This document shows positions 43,658-53,128 of a stretch of 58,925 nucleotides of DNA, piece after piece. Positions within the stretch are counted from its first letter, which is position 1. Each line of letters begins with the position of its first letter. The stretch is from Paraburkholderia sp. SG-MS1 (GTDB taxonomy: Bacteria > Pseudomonadota > Gammaproteobacteria > Burkholderiales > Burkholderiaceae), in NCBI RefSeq assembly GCF_012275575.1, contig NZ_NPIH01000054.1, forward strand, positions 1-58,925, written 5' to 3'. Under the pieces are notes generated by a model. It ran no database searches. It was given only the letters and a program-made list of their open reading frames with translations, and was not told the origin of the DNA. The position numbers and the translations under genes were made by a program.

Positions 43658-44878
43658 ATGCGTACCGTCTCCCTTCGCCGCGCAGCCCGCGCCGTGCTTG
43701 CCGCCGCCCGGGCCGCCGTGGGCGTCACCGCCCAGCGTGCCGGCCGTGCGCTCGCGCTCGTCGCGCTCACCTGTGCGGCGTTGCCAGCCGCCACGCCCGC
43801 GCATGCCGAACGCCTGAAAGACCTCGTCCAGATCCAGGGCGTGCGCGACAACCCGCTGATCGGCTACGGCCTCGTGGTCGGTCTCGACGGTACCGGCGAC
43901 CAGACCACGCAGACGCCGTTCACCACGCAGACGCTCGCCAACATGCTGGCGAACCTCGGCATCTCGATCAACAACCAGGCGGCGGGGTCGAGCAACTCGC
44001 AGTCGTCGCTGTCGAACATCCAGTTGAAGAACGTCGCCGCCGTGATGGTGACGGCGGTGCTGCCGCCGTTCGCGCGGCCGGGCGAACAGATCGACGTCAC
44101 CGTGTCGTCGCTCGGCAATGCGAAGAGCCTGCGCGGCGGCACGCTGCTGCTCACCCCGCTCAAGGGCGCCGACGGCCAGGTGTACGCGCTCGGCCAGGGC
44201 AATCTCGCGGTCGGCGGCGCCGGGGCCAGCGCCAACGGCAGCAAGGTGCAGGTCAACACGCTGGCAGCAGGTCGCATCGCTGGCGGCGCGATCGTCGAAC
44301 GCGCGGTGCCGACTTCGGTGTCGCAAGCGGGCACCATGCAGCTCGACCTGAACGAGATGGACTACGACACCACGCAGCGCGTCGTCGCGGCGGTCAACAA
44401 CGCGTTCGGCGGCGGCACCGCCACCGCGCTCGACGGCCGCACGATCCAGTTGCGCGCGCCGAGCGATCCCGAGCAGCAGGTCGCCTTCATGGCGCAATTG
44501 CAGAACCTCGACGTGAGGCCCGCGCAGGCCGCCGCGAAGGTGATCCTGAACGCACGCACCGGCTCGATCGTGATGAACCAGATGGTCACGCTGCAGAACT
44601 GCGCGGTCGCGCACGGCAACCTCTCGGTGGTGATCAACACGCAACCAGTGGTGAGCCAGCCGGGCGCGTTCTCGAACGGCCGCACCGTGGTCGCGCAGCA
44701 GTCGCAGATCCAGATGAAGCAGGACAACGGTGCGCTGAAGCTGGTGAGCGCCGGCGCGAATCTCGCCGACGTGGTGAAGGCGCTCAACGCACTCGGTGCG
44801 ACGCCCGCGGATCTGATGTCGATCCTGCAGGCCATGAAGGCGGCGGGCGCATTGCGCGCCGATTTGGAAATCATCTAA
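43658..44878 (+). CDS. flgI: Flagellar P-ring protein FlgI
   Basis: The periplasmic ring protein, 406 residues. The N-terminal signal is unusually long (about 50 residues, Arg/Ala-rich, with the hydrophobic core [15 protein letters not shown] and cleavage after AHA). The mature protein begins [21 protein letters not shown], the FlgI hallmark. [19 protein letters not shown] and the C-terminal [19 protein letters not shown] are conserved. Two GTG codons 2-3 codons upstream are alternative starts. Confidence 0.95.
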   Translation: MRTVSLRRAARAVLAAARAAVGVTAQRAGRALALVALTCAALPAATPAHAERLKDLVQIQGVRDNPLIGYGLVVGLDGTGDQTTQTPFTTQTLANMLANLGISINNQAAGSSNSQSSLSNIQLKNVAAVMVTAVLPPFARPGEQIDVTVSSLGNAKSLRGGTLLLTPLKGADGQVYALGQGNLAVGGAGASANGSKVQVNTLAAGRIAGGAIVERAVPTSVSQAGTMQLDLNEMDYDTTQRVVAAVNNAFGGGTATALDGRTIQLRAPSDPEQQVAFMAQLQNLDVRPAQAAAKVILNARTGSIVMNQMVTLQNCAVAHGNLSVVINTQPVVSQPGAFSNGRTVVAQQSQIQMKQDNGALKLVSAGANLADVVKALNALGATPADLMSILQAMKAAGALRADLEII

Positions 44879-44890
44879 GGAAGACGCCAG

Positions 44891-45892
44891 ATGAATTCGG
44901 ATACGACCAATACCGCGAACGACCTGACCAGCCGGTTCGCGCTCGACGTGCAGGGCTTCGCGAGTCTGAGCGCGCAAGCCAAGGCCTCGCCGCAAGCCGG
45001 CATGAAGATGGCCGCGCAGCAATTCGACGCCGTGTTCACGCAGATGATGCTGAAGAGCATGCGCGATGCGACGCCGCAGGACGGCCCGTTCGATTCGCAC
45101 GACAGCGCGACCTTCACGTCGATGATGGATCAGCAGATGTCGCAGCAGTTGTCGAAGAAGGGCATTGGCGTAGCCGACGCGATGCTCAAGCAGCTGATGC
45201 GCAACCAGGGCATCCAGACGGGCGGCGGGGCGGATGGCGCAGGTGCTGCGGGCGGCTTCGCCGGCATGGCCAACGCATTGGGCGGTGGCGGCAGCGGCGG
45301 CGACGAAGGGCAGACCGCCGCGCTCAACGCCCTCGCGAAGGCCTACGGCAACGCGCAGGCAAACGGTCAGCTGGCGATGGGCAAGGGCTACTCGGCCAAT
45401 AGCGCATTGACGCCGCCGTTGCGCGGCGACGGCAGCTCGCCGAAGGTCGACGCGTTCGTCGACAAGCTCGCCGCGCCGGCCCAGGCCGCGAGCGCCGCGA
45501 CCGGCATTCCGGCGCGCTTCATCATCGGCCAGGCCGCGCTCGAATCGGGCTGGGGCAAGAGCGAGATCCGGAAGACGGACGGTTCGACCAGCCACAACGT
45601 GTTCGGCATCAAGGCGAGCAAGGACTGGACGGGCAAGACCGTCTCGACCGTCACGACCGAATATGTGAACGGCAAGCCGCAGCGCACCGTCGAGAAATTC
45701 CGCGCGTACGACTCGTATCAGGAAGCGATGACCGACTACGCGAACCTGCTCAAGGGCAATCCGCGTTACGCGCAGGTGATCAATTCGTCACGCGACGTGA
45801 ACGGCTTTGCCAACGGCATGCAGCGCGCGGGTTACGCGACCGACCCGCATTACGCCAAAAAACTGATGTCGATCATGCAGAAGATGGGCTGA
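44891..45892 (+). CDS. flgJ: Rod-cap and peptidoglycan hydrolase FlgJ
   Basis: A bifunctional periplasmic protein, 333 residues. The N-terminal rod-binding domain (about 35-110) contains AQQFDAVFTQMMLKSMRDA and a DQQMSQQLS segment. After a Gly-rich linker, the C-terminal glucosaminidase (GH73) domain starts near residue 180 with IPARFIIGQAALESGWGKSEI, whose Glu218 is the catalytic acid, and contains NVFGIKASKDW. It opens the peptidoglycan for the rod. Last gene of the flgB operon. Confidence 0.96.
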   Translation: MNSDTTNTANDLTSRFALDVQGFASLSAQAKASPQAGMKMAAQQFDAVFTQMMLKSMRDATPQDGPFDSHDSATFTSMMDQQMSQQLSKKGIGVADAMLKQLMRNQGIQTGGGADGAGAAGGFAGMANALGGGGSGGDEGQTAALNALAKAYGNAQANGQLAMGKGYSANSALTPPLRGDGSSPKVDAFVDKLAAPAQAASAATGIPARFIIGQAALESGWGKSEIRKTDGSTSHNVFGIKASKDWTGKTVSTVTTEYVNGKPQRTVEKFRAYDSYQEAMTDYANLLKGNPRYAQVINSSRDVNGFANGMQRAGYATDPHYAKKLMSIMQKMG

Positions 45893-45941
45893 TCTGCCGT
45901 CAATGCAGGCAAGCGGTCATGCAGCGCCATGCCAGCCGAAG

Positions 45942-45968
45942 CCGGCACGCAGCAAACCGACGTGCCGG
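45942..45968 (+). terminator. Hairpin after flgJ
   Basis: CCGGCACG and CGTGCCGG flank an 11-nt loop, followed by ATAAAAA. A weak terminator candidate 50 nt after flgJ. The rest of the 330-nt gap to ycgR holds a sigma-28 promoter, listed next. Confidence 0.4.
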
Positions 45969-46077
45969 ATAAAAAGCCACGCATGCGACGGGGCCAGGTG
46001 CAAAACAAGGCGGCCGGTCCCGCCCGAGAGAGGTCCTTGCGTTTTAACGTTTGCGGCAAATATTTCATTAAAGCCCC

Positions 46078-46104
46078 TAAATTTTGGCTGGGTGCTGCCG
46101 CTAA
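46078..46104 (+). promoter_or_regulatory. Sigma-28 (FliA) promoter for ycgR
   Basis: TAAATTTT, 11 nt, GCCGCTAA. One base differs from the consensus in each box. It lies about 118 nt before the chosen ycgR start and makes that gene class III, which suits a brake acting on finished motors. Confidence 0.75.
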
Positions 46105-46222
46105 TCAGTGACGACCCGATACCGGAAAAGCGTCATAGCGTCCGGTGGAATGCGTGTGTCGCGGCTTCGATCGGGGCCGCGCGAAAGCTCCGGCAGGAGC
46201 CCTGGCACGCGCCCGCAAGAAC

Positions 46223-47014
46223 ATGCATACCGGCAAGCCCATGGATATGAACCAGTCGAACGGCCAGACCGACACGCACGGCCAGCCGCACGCCCCGCAA
46301 GACGATAGCGCGCCGGATTTCGGCCGCCGCAATCCGCTGGAGATCGGCGTTCAGTTGCGCAATCTCGTCAATCGCGGCGATTTCCTCACCATCGAATATG
46401 CGGGCGGCCAGCTCGTGACGCGCCTGCTCGACGTCGACGTGCGCGGACGCACCTTCACCTTCGATTGGGGTGCATTGTCCAATCAGAACACAGGCCTGCT
46501 GGCCGCGCCGCGCTGCAAATTCCACGCGGCGCCGGACGGCGTGCGCGTCGAATTTGTGACCGCGACGCCACGCGAGACCCGCTTCGAAGGACTGCCCGCG
46601 TTCGAGGCCGACTTCCCGGAAGTGCTGTTTTATGTGCAACGCCGCGAGTATTTCCGCGTCGATGCGCCGATTCTCGATCCGTACATGTGCAGCGGTCGTC
46701 TGCCGGCGGGCGACACGTTCCGCTTCGAAGTGCACGATCTGTCGCTTGGTGGCGTCGGCATGCGTACCGCGGACGAACGCGTCGCCGAATTGCCGATGGG
46801 CACACGCCTTGAAGATTGCGAACTGTCGCTCGGCACGCTTGGCCGCCTGTCGCTCGATCTTCAGCTGGTGTCGCACCGCGCCACGGCGTTGCCGAACGGC
46901 ACGCAGCGCTACCAACTCGGTTTCCGTTTCCTGACCCTGCCGGGCAGCACTGAAAACACGCTGCAACGTCTGATCACGCAGCTTGAAATGAAGCGCCGAT
47001 CGCTGGTGCGTTGA
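46223..47014 (+). CDS. ycgR: YcgR-type flagellar brake, PilZ domain protein
   Basis: A c-di-GMP effector that slows the motor by contacting MotA or the FliG ring. The 263-residue product has an N-terminal YcgR domain (about 30-130) and a PilZ domain with the c-di-GMP motif RREYFRV (Arg140, Arg141, Arg145) and DLSLGGVGM near residue 172, both intact. The start is uncertain: this ATG gives a sensible N-terminus but a weak site; ATG six codons later or a GTG 26 codons earlier are alternatives. It stands alone between flgJ and flgK. Confidence 0.92.
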   Translation: MHTGKPMDMNQSNGQTDTHGQPHAPQDDSAPDFGRRNPLEIGVQLRNLVNRGDFLTIEYAGGQLVTRLLDVDVRGRTFTFDWGALSNQNTGLLAAPRCKFHAAPDGVRVEFVTATPRETRFEGLPAFEADFPEVLFYVQRREYFRVDAPILDPYMCSGRLPAGDTFRFEVHDLSLGGVGMRTADERVAELPMGTRLEDCELSLGTLGRLSLDLQLVSHRATALPNGTQRYQLGFRFLTLPGSTENTLQRLITQLEMKRRSLVR

Positions 47015-47208
47015 GCGGATGCCAGGCGCGTGGGGCAGGGCTCGAGCCGCGCCTCGCCCGCTTGCCACGTGAGAAACAGGATCGCGCCGCCTGCCTGACG
47101 GAGCGCGGAGGAAAGCACGCAAAGAGGCGCACGGGAAGCCGCACCACGGTCGCGCCCGGCGAGCCTCGCAAACGTTGCAACAAAGTCGCGCATGCATCGC
47201 CATGGCCC

Positions 47209-47235
47209 TCAATTTTTTGCGCCGTGGGCCGTTAA
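47209..47235 (+). promoter_or_regulatory. Sigma-28 (FliA) promoter for flgK-flgL
   Basis: TCAATTTT, 11 nt, GCCGTTAA. The -10 box fits well; the -35 box is weaker. It lies 57 nt before flgK, in a 278-nt gap with no other feature. Confidence 0.7.
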
Positions 47236-47292
47236 ACAGACTGTTCAAGTAACGTGGCGGCATGTCTGCGGTGTCGCCCTTCAGGATGACGC

Positions 47293-49284
47293 ATGTCCAG
47301 CAATCTCTTATCTATCGGCCTCAGCGGACTCAATGCAGCCCAGTGGGGTTTGACGACGACCGGCGAGAACATCAGCAACGCGTCGACGCCCGGCTATTCG
47401 ATCGAGACGCCGGTCTATGCGGAAACCGGCGGCAGCTACACCGGTTCGGGCTATCTACCGTCGGGCGTGTCCACGACCACCGTACAGCGCCAGTACAGCC
47501 AGTACCTCGCGACCCAGCTGAACAACGCACAATCGTCGAGCAGTGCGCTGTCCGCCTACAACACGATGATCACGCAGCTGAACAACCTGGTCGGCAGTCC
47601 GACCGCGGGGATCGCGAGCGCCATCACCGGTTACTTCACGGGCTTGCAGAACGTGGCCAACGGCGCGTCCAGCGTGGCGACGCGCCAGACCGCGATGAGC
47701 GATGCGCAGACTCTGGCGAACCAGATCAATGCGGCCGGTGAGCAGTACGACGAGCTGCGCGCGAGCGTCAACACGCAACTGAGCGACGCGGTCACGCAGA
47801 TCAACTCCTACACGCAGCAGATCGCCGCGCTGAACACACAGATCACCGCGGCGAGCAGCCAGGGCCAGCCGCCGAATCAGTTGCTCGACCAGCGCGATCT
47901 CGCGGTATCGAACCTGTCGCAGCTGATCGGCGTGTCGGTCGTGCAGAACAACGGCGGCTATAGCGTGTTCATGTCCAATGGGCAGCCGCTCGTGTCCGCC
48001 GGCAACAGCTTCAATCTCGGCACCGCGACCTCCGCCACCGATACGAGCGAACTGTCGGTCCAGTATCTCGGCCAGGCCGGCGCGAAGCCGGCGCCGACGC
48101 CGCAAACGCTCGCCGACACCAACGTTTCCGGCGGCACGCTCGGTGGCCTGCTGCAGTTCCGTTCGCAGACGCTCGACCCGGCCGAAGCGAAACTCGGCGC
48201 GATCGCCACCAGCTTCGCCGCACAGGTCAACGCGCAGAACGAACTCGGCATCACGCTGAACGGCACTGCGGGCGGCGCGCTCTTCACGGTCGGTTCGCCG
48301 ACGGTGTACGCGAACGGGGAGAACACCGGCAACGCGTCGCTCTCCGTGTCGTTTGCCGACGCAACGCAGCCGACCACCAGCGACTACACGCTCTCATACA
48401 ACGGCACCGCCTACACGCTGACCGACAACGCGACCGGCAGCATCGTGGGTTCGGCGACGGACCTCACCAACCCGATCGGCGGCTTGCAATTTTCGGCCAC
48501 GGGCACGATGAAGGCGGGCGATTCGTTCTCGGTCGAACCGACGCGCGGCGCGCTGAACGGCTTCGCCCTGACGACCACGTCGCCGTCGGCGATCGCGGCC
48601 GCCTCGCCGGTGCTGGCGTCGGCCTCCGCGTCGAATACGGGCAGCGCGGCGATCACGCAGGGCACTGTCTCGGCGGGCTACAGCGCGCCGACCACCGCCT
48701 CGACCATCACCTACACCGCGGGCACGGGCCTGACCGGCTTCCCGCTGAATTCGGTGGTGACGGTGGCCGGCACGCCGCCGACTTCGTACACGATCACCTC
48801 GGCGACGACCGCCGTGCCGTACTCGCCCACCTCGGGCGCGACGCTGACGATCGACAACCCGACCAACTCTACCGCTGCCGGCAGCATGAACGGCGTGACG
48901 GTCACGCTCAGCGGCACGCCGTCGGACGGCGACACGTTCTCGATCGGCCCGAACACCGGCGCGAGCAACGACGGCCGCAATGCGCAACTGCTGTCGAACC
49001 TGACCACCGCGAAGGTGATGTCGGGCGGCACGTCCACGCTGACGAGCGCGTACGCGACCTACGTGAACGACATCGGCAACCAGGCAAGCCAGGTGCAGAC
49101 GTCGAGCACCGCGCAGGCCTCGCTCGTCACACAGATCACCACCGCGCAGCAGTCCGTGTCCGGCGTCAATATCAATGAGGAAGCAGCCAACCTGCTTCAG
49201 TATCAGCAGCTCTATCAGGCCAACAGCAAGGTCATCCAGACCGCGCAGACCCTGTTCCAGACGTTGCTCGGCATCTTCTCGTAA
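47293..49284 (+). CDS. flgK: Hook-filament junction protein FlgK (HAP1)
   Basis: The first junction zone between hook and filament, 663 residues against about 550 in enterics. The N-terminus SIGLSGLNAAQWGLTTTGEN and the C-terminus INEEAANLLQYQQLYQANSK are the D0 signatures. Between about residues 360 and 570 lie two Thr/Ser/Ala-rich segments (SDYTLSYNGTAYTLTDN to GDSFSVEP, and VTLSGTPSDGDTFSIGP) related to inserts in FlgE and FlgL. AGGA lies 7 nt before the ATG. Confidence 0.96.
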   Translation: MSSNLLSIGLSGLNAAQWGLTTTGENISNASTPGYSIETPVYAETGGSYTGSGYLPSGVSTTTVQRQYSQYLATQLNNAQSSSSALSAYNTMITQLNNLVGSPTAGIASAITGYFTGLQNVANGASSVATRQTAMSDAQTLANQINAAGEQYDELRASVNTQLSDAVTQINSYTQQIAALNTQITAASSQGQPPNQLLDQRDLAVSNLSQLIGVSVVQNNGGYSVFMSNGQPLVSAGNSFNLGTATSATDTSELSVQYLGQAGAKPAPTPQTLADTNVSGGTLGGLLQFRSQTLDPAEAKLGAIATSFAAQVNAQNELGITLNGTAGGALFTVGSPTVYANGENTGNASLSVSFADATQPTTSDYTLSYNGTAYTLTDNATGSIVGSATDLTNPIGGLQFSATGTMKAGDSFSVEPTRGALNGFALTTTSPSAIAAASPVLASASASNTGSAAITQGTVSAGYSAPTTASTITYTAGTGLTGFPLNSVVTVAGTPPTSYTITSATTAVPYSPTSGATLTIDNPTNSTAAGSMNGVTVTLSGTPSDGDTFSIGPNTGASNDGRNAQLLSNLTTAKVMSGGTSTLTSAYATYVNDIGNQASQVQTSSTAQASLVTQITTAQQSVSGVNINEEAANLLQYQQLYQANSKVIQTAQTLFQTLLGIFS

Positions 49285-49295
49285 GGCGTTGAACC

Positions 49296-50522
49296 ATGCG
49301 TATCTCCAGCTCGCAATACTTCAGCATGAACGTGGAGACAATGAGCAACCAGCAGGCTCAGTTGTCCCAGATCTACCAGGAAATCTCGAGCGGCACGAGC
49401 CTGAGCACAGCCGCCGACAATCCGCTCGGCGCAGCGCAGGCGGTGCAGTTGAGTTCGACGGCGACGGCGCTGTCGCAATACACCACCAACCAGAGCGCCG
49501 CGCTGTCGTCGCTGCAGGCCGAGGACTCGACGCTCAGCGGTGTGCTCAGCACGCTGCAAAGCGTGAACACGCAAGTGCTCAGGGCGAGCAACGGTGGCCT
49601 GAACGATTCGAACCGCAGCGCCATTGCCGCCGAGCTCACAACCCTACGCGACCAGTTGCTGACCTACGCCAACGCGACTGACAGCGCGGGCAATTCGCTG
49701 TTCTCCGGATTTCAGAACAGCACCCAGGCATTTACGACCGACCCGAGCGGCAACGTCGTCTATTCGGGCGACACCGGCACGCGCACCGTGCAGGTCACCG
49801 ACAGTAATCAGGTAGCGACGGGCGACAACGGGCTTACCGTGTTCATGAGCGTCGGCGCGGTCAATGCGGAGCCGGTCGCCGGCGGCAGCTCGACCAACCA
49901 GGGCTCCGGCGTGATCGGCTCGGTGACAGTCAACGATCCGACCAATGCCGCGAACGCGGATGCGTATCAGATCCAGTTCAGCGGCAGCGGCGCGTCGCAG
50001 ACCTATACGATCACGGACACGACCACCGGCGTCGCAGGCACGCCGCAAGCCTATACGGAAGGAGCCAACATCACGATGGGCGGGCAGACTGTCGCGATCA
50101 CCGGCACACCGGCCGACGGCGACACCTTTACCGTCAAGACGGCCAAGCAGGCGGGCACGGACGTGTTCGCCAACATCAACGCGATGATCGCGGCACTGCA
50201 ACAGCCGGTGACGGGCGATACGGCGGCGACCGCGAACCTGCAGAACGCGCTTAACACGGGCCTCACGCAGCTGGGCAACACGCTGAGCAACGTGACGGCG
50301 GTGCAGGCGTCCGTGGGCGGGCGCGAGCAGGAGGTGAAGGCGCTGCAAACCGTCACGCAGACCAACTCGCTGCAGACGCAAAGCAACCTCGCGGACCTGA
50401 CCCAGACCGACATGGTGGCGACGATCAGCCAGTACACGTTGCAACAGGCCGCGTTGCAGGCTTCGCAGCAAGCGTTCGTGCAGATCCAGAACATGTCGCT
50501 GTTCCAGTACATCAACAACTGA
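49296..50522 (+). CDS. flgL: Hook-filament junction protein FlgL (HAP3)
   Basis: The second junction zone, 408 residues against about 317 in Salmonella. The flagellin-like N-terminus is RISSSQYFSMNVETMSNQQAQ with GTSLSTAADNPLGA; the C-terminal helix ends QASQQAFVQIQNMSLFQYIN. An insert at about 215-290 (ANADAYQIQFSGSGASQTYT to GTPADGDTFTVKTA) accounts for the extra length and matches modules in FlgE and FlgK. Ends at a strong convergent terminator. Confidence 0.96.
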   Translation: MRISSSQYFSMNVETMSNQQAQLSQIYQEISSGTSLSTAADNPLGAAQAVQLSSTATALSQYTTNQSAALSSLQAEDSTLSGVLSTLQSVNTQVLRASNGGLNDSNRSAIAAELTTLRDQLLTYANATDSAGNSLFSGFQNSTQAFTTDPSGNVVYSGDTGTRTVQVTDSNQVATGDNGLTVFMSVGAVNAEPVAGGSSTNQGSGVIGSVTVNDPTNAANADAYQIQFSGSGASQTYTITDTTTGVAGTPQAYTEGANITMGGQTVAITGTPADGDTFTVKTAKQAGTDVFANINAMIAALQQPVTGDTAATANLQNALNTGLTQLGNTLSNVTAVQASVGGREQEVKALQTVTQTNSLQTQSNLADLTQTDMVATISQYTLQQAALQASQQAFVQIQNMSLFQYINN

Positions 50523-50532
50523 TGCTCGAACG

Positions 50533-50572
50533 CGGCATAAAAAAACCGGCGCGAGCCGGTTTTTTTATGCCG
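50533..50572. terminator. Bidirectional terminator between flgL and fliR
   Basis: An 18-bp perfect stem with a GCGA loop: the core GCCGGT/ACCGGC is flanked by seven A on the left and seven T on the right. It ends both converging operons and lies 11 nt after flgL and 37 nt after fliR. Confidence 0.95.
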
Positions 50573-50608
50573 TGAGTGCCGGCACGAAGGGTCTGCTGAT
50601 CCGCGGTG

Positions 50609-51391
50609 TTATCGCAAGCCTGCGGCGACCCGCCCCATCTCGTCGATGCCACCGTCGAAAAGCCGCACGAAGAACGGGATCATGTTCGGCAGCATCAGTT
50701 GCACGAGCAGTAGACCGACCAGCATCGTGAGCGGAAAGCCGATCTGGAACACGCCGATCTGCGGCGCGGCGCGATTGAGAATGCCGAGCGCGAGGTTGGC
50801 GATCAGCAGCGCCACCACCACCGGCAGCGACAGCAGCAAGCCCGCCGCGAAGATCGAGCCGCCCCAGTTGGCGAGCGTCTGCCAGCCGAGCGGCGCGAGC
50901 AGGTTCGCCGACACCGGCACCGACTGGAACGTCGTCACCAGCGCGGCCAGCATCTGCAAGTGGCCGTCGACGGAGAGAAACACCAGCATCGCGATGGTCG
51001 TCATGTAGCGCGAGATCACCACGCCCGAGCCGGTCGCCTGCGCGTCGAAGAAGGTGGCGAAGCCGAGGCCCATGCCGAGGCCGATGAAGTAGCCGGTCGC
51101 GTCGATGGCCTGGAAGACGACCTGCATCGTCACGCCGAGCGCGATGCCGATCAGGAACTGGTTGACGAGCACCCACACGCCGGCCGCAGAAAACACCGTG
51201 ACTTGGGGCATGGCGCCGATCGTCGGCGCGACGATGATCGTGGTGAAAGCGGCAAGGCCGATCTTCACACGGGCGGGCATCGACACGTTGCTGAACACCG
51301 GCGCGGTGGCGATCAGCGCGGCGATCCGCGCGAACGGCCAGAGGAACGCGGTCAGCCAGCCGTTCAGTTGAGCGTAAGTGACCGTGAACAT
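50609..51391 (-). CDS. fliR: Flagellar type III export protein FliR
   Basis: Inner-membrane export-gate subunit, 260 residues, with about six hydrophobic helices. TGYFIGLGMGLGFATFFDAQA and the C-terminal FPLTMLVGLLLVQLMLPNMI are FliR signatures. Last gene of the fliLMNOPQR operon; the start ATG lies 25 nt after fliQ. Confidence 0.95.
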   Translation of the reverse strand: MFTVTYAQLNGWLTAFLWPFARIAALIATAPVFSNVSMPARVKIGLAAFTTIIVAPTIGAMPQVTVFSAAGVWVLVNQFLIGIALGVTMQVVFQAIDATGYFIGLGMGLGFATFFDAQATGSGVVISRYMTTIAMLVFLSVDGHLQMLAALVTTFQSVPVSANLLAPLGWQTLANWGGSIFAAGLLLSLPVVVALLIANLALGILNRAAPQIGVFQIGFPLTMLVGLLLVQLMLPNMIPFFVRLFDGGIDEMGRVAAGLR

Positions 51392-51416
51392 GGCGAAGGA
51401 AGTGGCGGCGCGCCGC

Positions 51417-51686
51417 TCAGTTGACGAGCGTCGGAATGCTAGTGAGCGTGTGACGCAGATAGTCGAGCATCGTCGTCAGCATCCACGGGCCGGCGATCAC
51501 CATCGTGACGGCGATCGCGAGCAGCTTCGGAATGAACGAGAGCGTCGATTCGTTGATCTGCGTGGCCGCCTGGAACAGGCTCACCACCAGACCGACGATC
51601 AGCGCGACGAACAGGAGCGGAGCGGCCAGCACCAGGCCGACGTACATCGCCTGGTGGGCCAGCGTCATGACTGCTTCAGGTGTCAT
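51417..51686 (-). CDS. fliQ: Flagellar type III export protein FliQ
   Basis: An 89-residue protein with two transmembrane helices (VGLVLAAPLLFVALIVGLVVS and KLLAIAVTMVIAGPWML) and the connecting loop FQAATQINESTLSFIPK that defines FliQ. It packs around FliP and FliR in the export gate. The ribosome-binding site is poor, so translation may depend on fliP. Confidence 0.96.
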   Translation of the reverse strand: MTPEAVMTLAHQAMYVGLVLAAPLLFVALIVGLVVSLFQAATQINESTLSFIPKLLAIAVTMVIAGPWMLTTMLDYLRHTLTSIPTLVN

Positions 51687-51710
51687 GGTGAGTGCGCCAA
51701 AAAATTCGGG

Positions 51711-52550
51711 TTAGACGAAACTCTGCGCGAGCGAGCCGAGCAGCAACTGCCAGCCGTCGACCAGCACGAACAGCATCAGCTTGAACGGCAGCGAGATGGT
51801 GGCGGGCGACACCATCATCATCCCCATCGACATCAGCACGCTTGCCACCACCATGTCGATGATGAGGAACGGGATGAAGATCGTGAAGCCGATCGTGAAG
51901 CCGGTCTTCAGTTCGCTGGTCACGAACGAGGGCACGAGGAGCGACAGCGGCACGTCTTCCGGACCCTGCATCGGCGCCGCGTGCGAGATGCGCGCGAACA
52001 GCGCGAGATCGCTTTCGCGGGTCTGGCGCAGCATGAACGTCTTGAACGGCGCGACGCCGCGCGCGACCGCCTGATCCATCGAGATCGTGCCGTCGGAAAA
52101 CGGCTTGTAACCTTCGTTATAGGCCTTGTCGAGCACCGGCGACATCACGAAGAGCGTGAGAAACAGCGCGAGACCGACCAGCACCTGATTCGGCGGCGTG
52201 GTGGTCGTGCCGAGCGCCTGACGCAGCAGCGACAACACGATGATGATGCGCGTGAAGCTCGTCATCATCAACACCATCGCCGGGAGGAACGACAGCATCG
52301 TGAGCAGCAGCATCGTCTGCACGCTCAACGAGTAGGTGGTGCCGCCGTTCGGACCGGGGCTCGTGTTGAACGCCGGCAGGCCGGCGGTTTGCGCAAACGA
52401 CAGTGTCGGCAGCGCGAGCATCAGCGCGGGCACGACGAGGGGCAGCGCGCGTGGCGCGGCGCGGCGCAATACTTTGAGTGCGGCTTGCGCCGGGGCAGGG
52501 CGCGCGTCACGCAGCGACGAAACGCTGACTTGCATGGAACTGAACTGCAT
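51711..52550 (-). CDS. fliP: Flagellar type III export protein FliP
   Basis: The pentameric core of the export gate, 279 residues. A cleavable signal (residues about 30-53, ending LSFAQ) follows a 28-residue basic leader. The mature part has [40 protein letters not shown] and the C-terminal [20 protein letters not shown], all conserved. The start overlaps the fliO stop by one base (TAATG). Confidence 0.96.
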   Translation of the reverse strand: MQFSSMQVSVSSLRDARPAPAQAALKVLRRAAPRALPLVVPALMLALPTLSFAQTAGLPAFNTSPGPNGGTTYSLSVQTMLLLTMLSFLPAMVLMMTSFTRIIIVLSLLRQALGTTTTPPNQVLVGLALFLTLFVMSPVLDKAYNEGYKPFSDGTISMDQAVARGVAPFKTFMLRQTRESDLALFARISHAAPMQGPEDVPLSLLVPSFVTSELKTGFTIGFTIFIPFLIIDMVVASVLMSMGMMMVSPATISLPFKLMLFVLVDGWQLLLGSLAQSFV

Positions 52551-53128
52551 TACCGATCCCCGCCGCCGTGCGCGTTGAAACGTTTGCCTACCTCACCCTT
52601 CAAAGCGTCGCGAAAACGTTGAGCGAAGGTGCCCGGCAGCGGCGCGCGAGTAGCGCCGTTTTGCGGGGCCGTGATGGCGACGCTATCGGGCGTGGCGGAG
52701 CCCGCCGGCATCGTATGCAGGAGACGCACGTTGCCGGGCGCCGCGCCGAGCACGAGCCATGTGTCGCCGATCTCGACGACCGCAACGCGCTCCTTGCCGC
52801 CGAGCGATGCCCCGCCGATGGTCTTCACGAGGCCGCCGCGCTGGCCCGGCTGCAAGCCGAAGCGGCGCGCGAGCCACGCGCAGCCGAACACCAGGCCGAT
52901 CACGACCAGCAGGCCGACGACCGTTTGCAATACCGCGCCGACGCCCAGCGCCGGAACGGACGAACCGGCGCCGACACCCGAAGCGATGTTCGCGGCGTTG
53001 TTGACCGCGTTCATGTCGGCGGCGTGCGCCAACAGGGGCACGGCCAGCGCCGCCGTGGCAACCACGCCGGCGCGAAGCAGGGCTTCGCGCGAAACGTTCA
53101 GCACGGCGCGAGCGGTAAAGCGTTTCAT
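52550..53128 (-). CDS. fliO: Flagellar export accessory protein FliO
   Basis: A 192-residue membrane protein that helps FliP assemble. It has a signal-like N-terminus ([15 protein letters not shown]), one transmembrane helix ([25 protein letters not shown]) and a cytoplasmic domain with [21 protein letters not shown], the FliO signature. Start overlaps fliN stop (ATGA). Confidence 0.92.
   Translation of the reverse strand: MKRFTARAVLNVSREALLRAGVVATAALAVPLLAHAADMNAVNNAANIASGVGAGSSVPALGVGAVLQTVVGLLVVIGLVFGCAWLARRFGLQPGQRGGLVKTIGGASLGGKERVAVVEIGDTWLVLGAAPGNVRLLHTMPAGSATPDSVAITAPQNGATRAPLPGTFAQRFRDALKGEVGKRFNAHGGGDR

Noticed and set aside
43589..45595. 668-codon minus-strand open frame opposite flgI and flgJ
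   Set aside because: Spans two well-supported plus-strand genes and has shadow composition.
40000..50000. CRISPR-like or tandem repeats in the Thr/Ser-rich parts of flgE, flgK and flgL
   Set aside because: DNA repeats are not regular; the similarity is at protein level and explained by coding for related modules.
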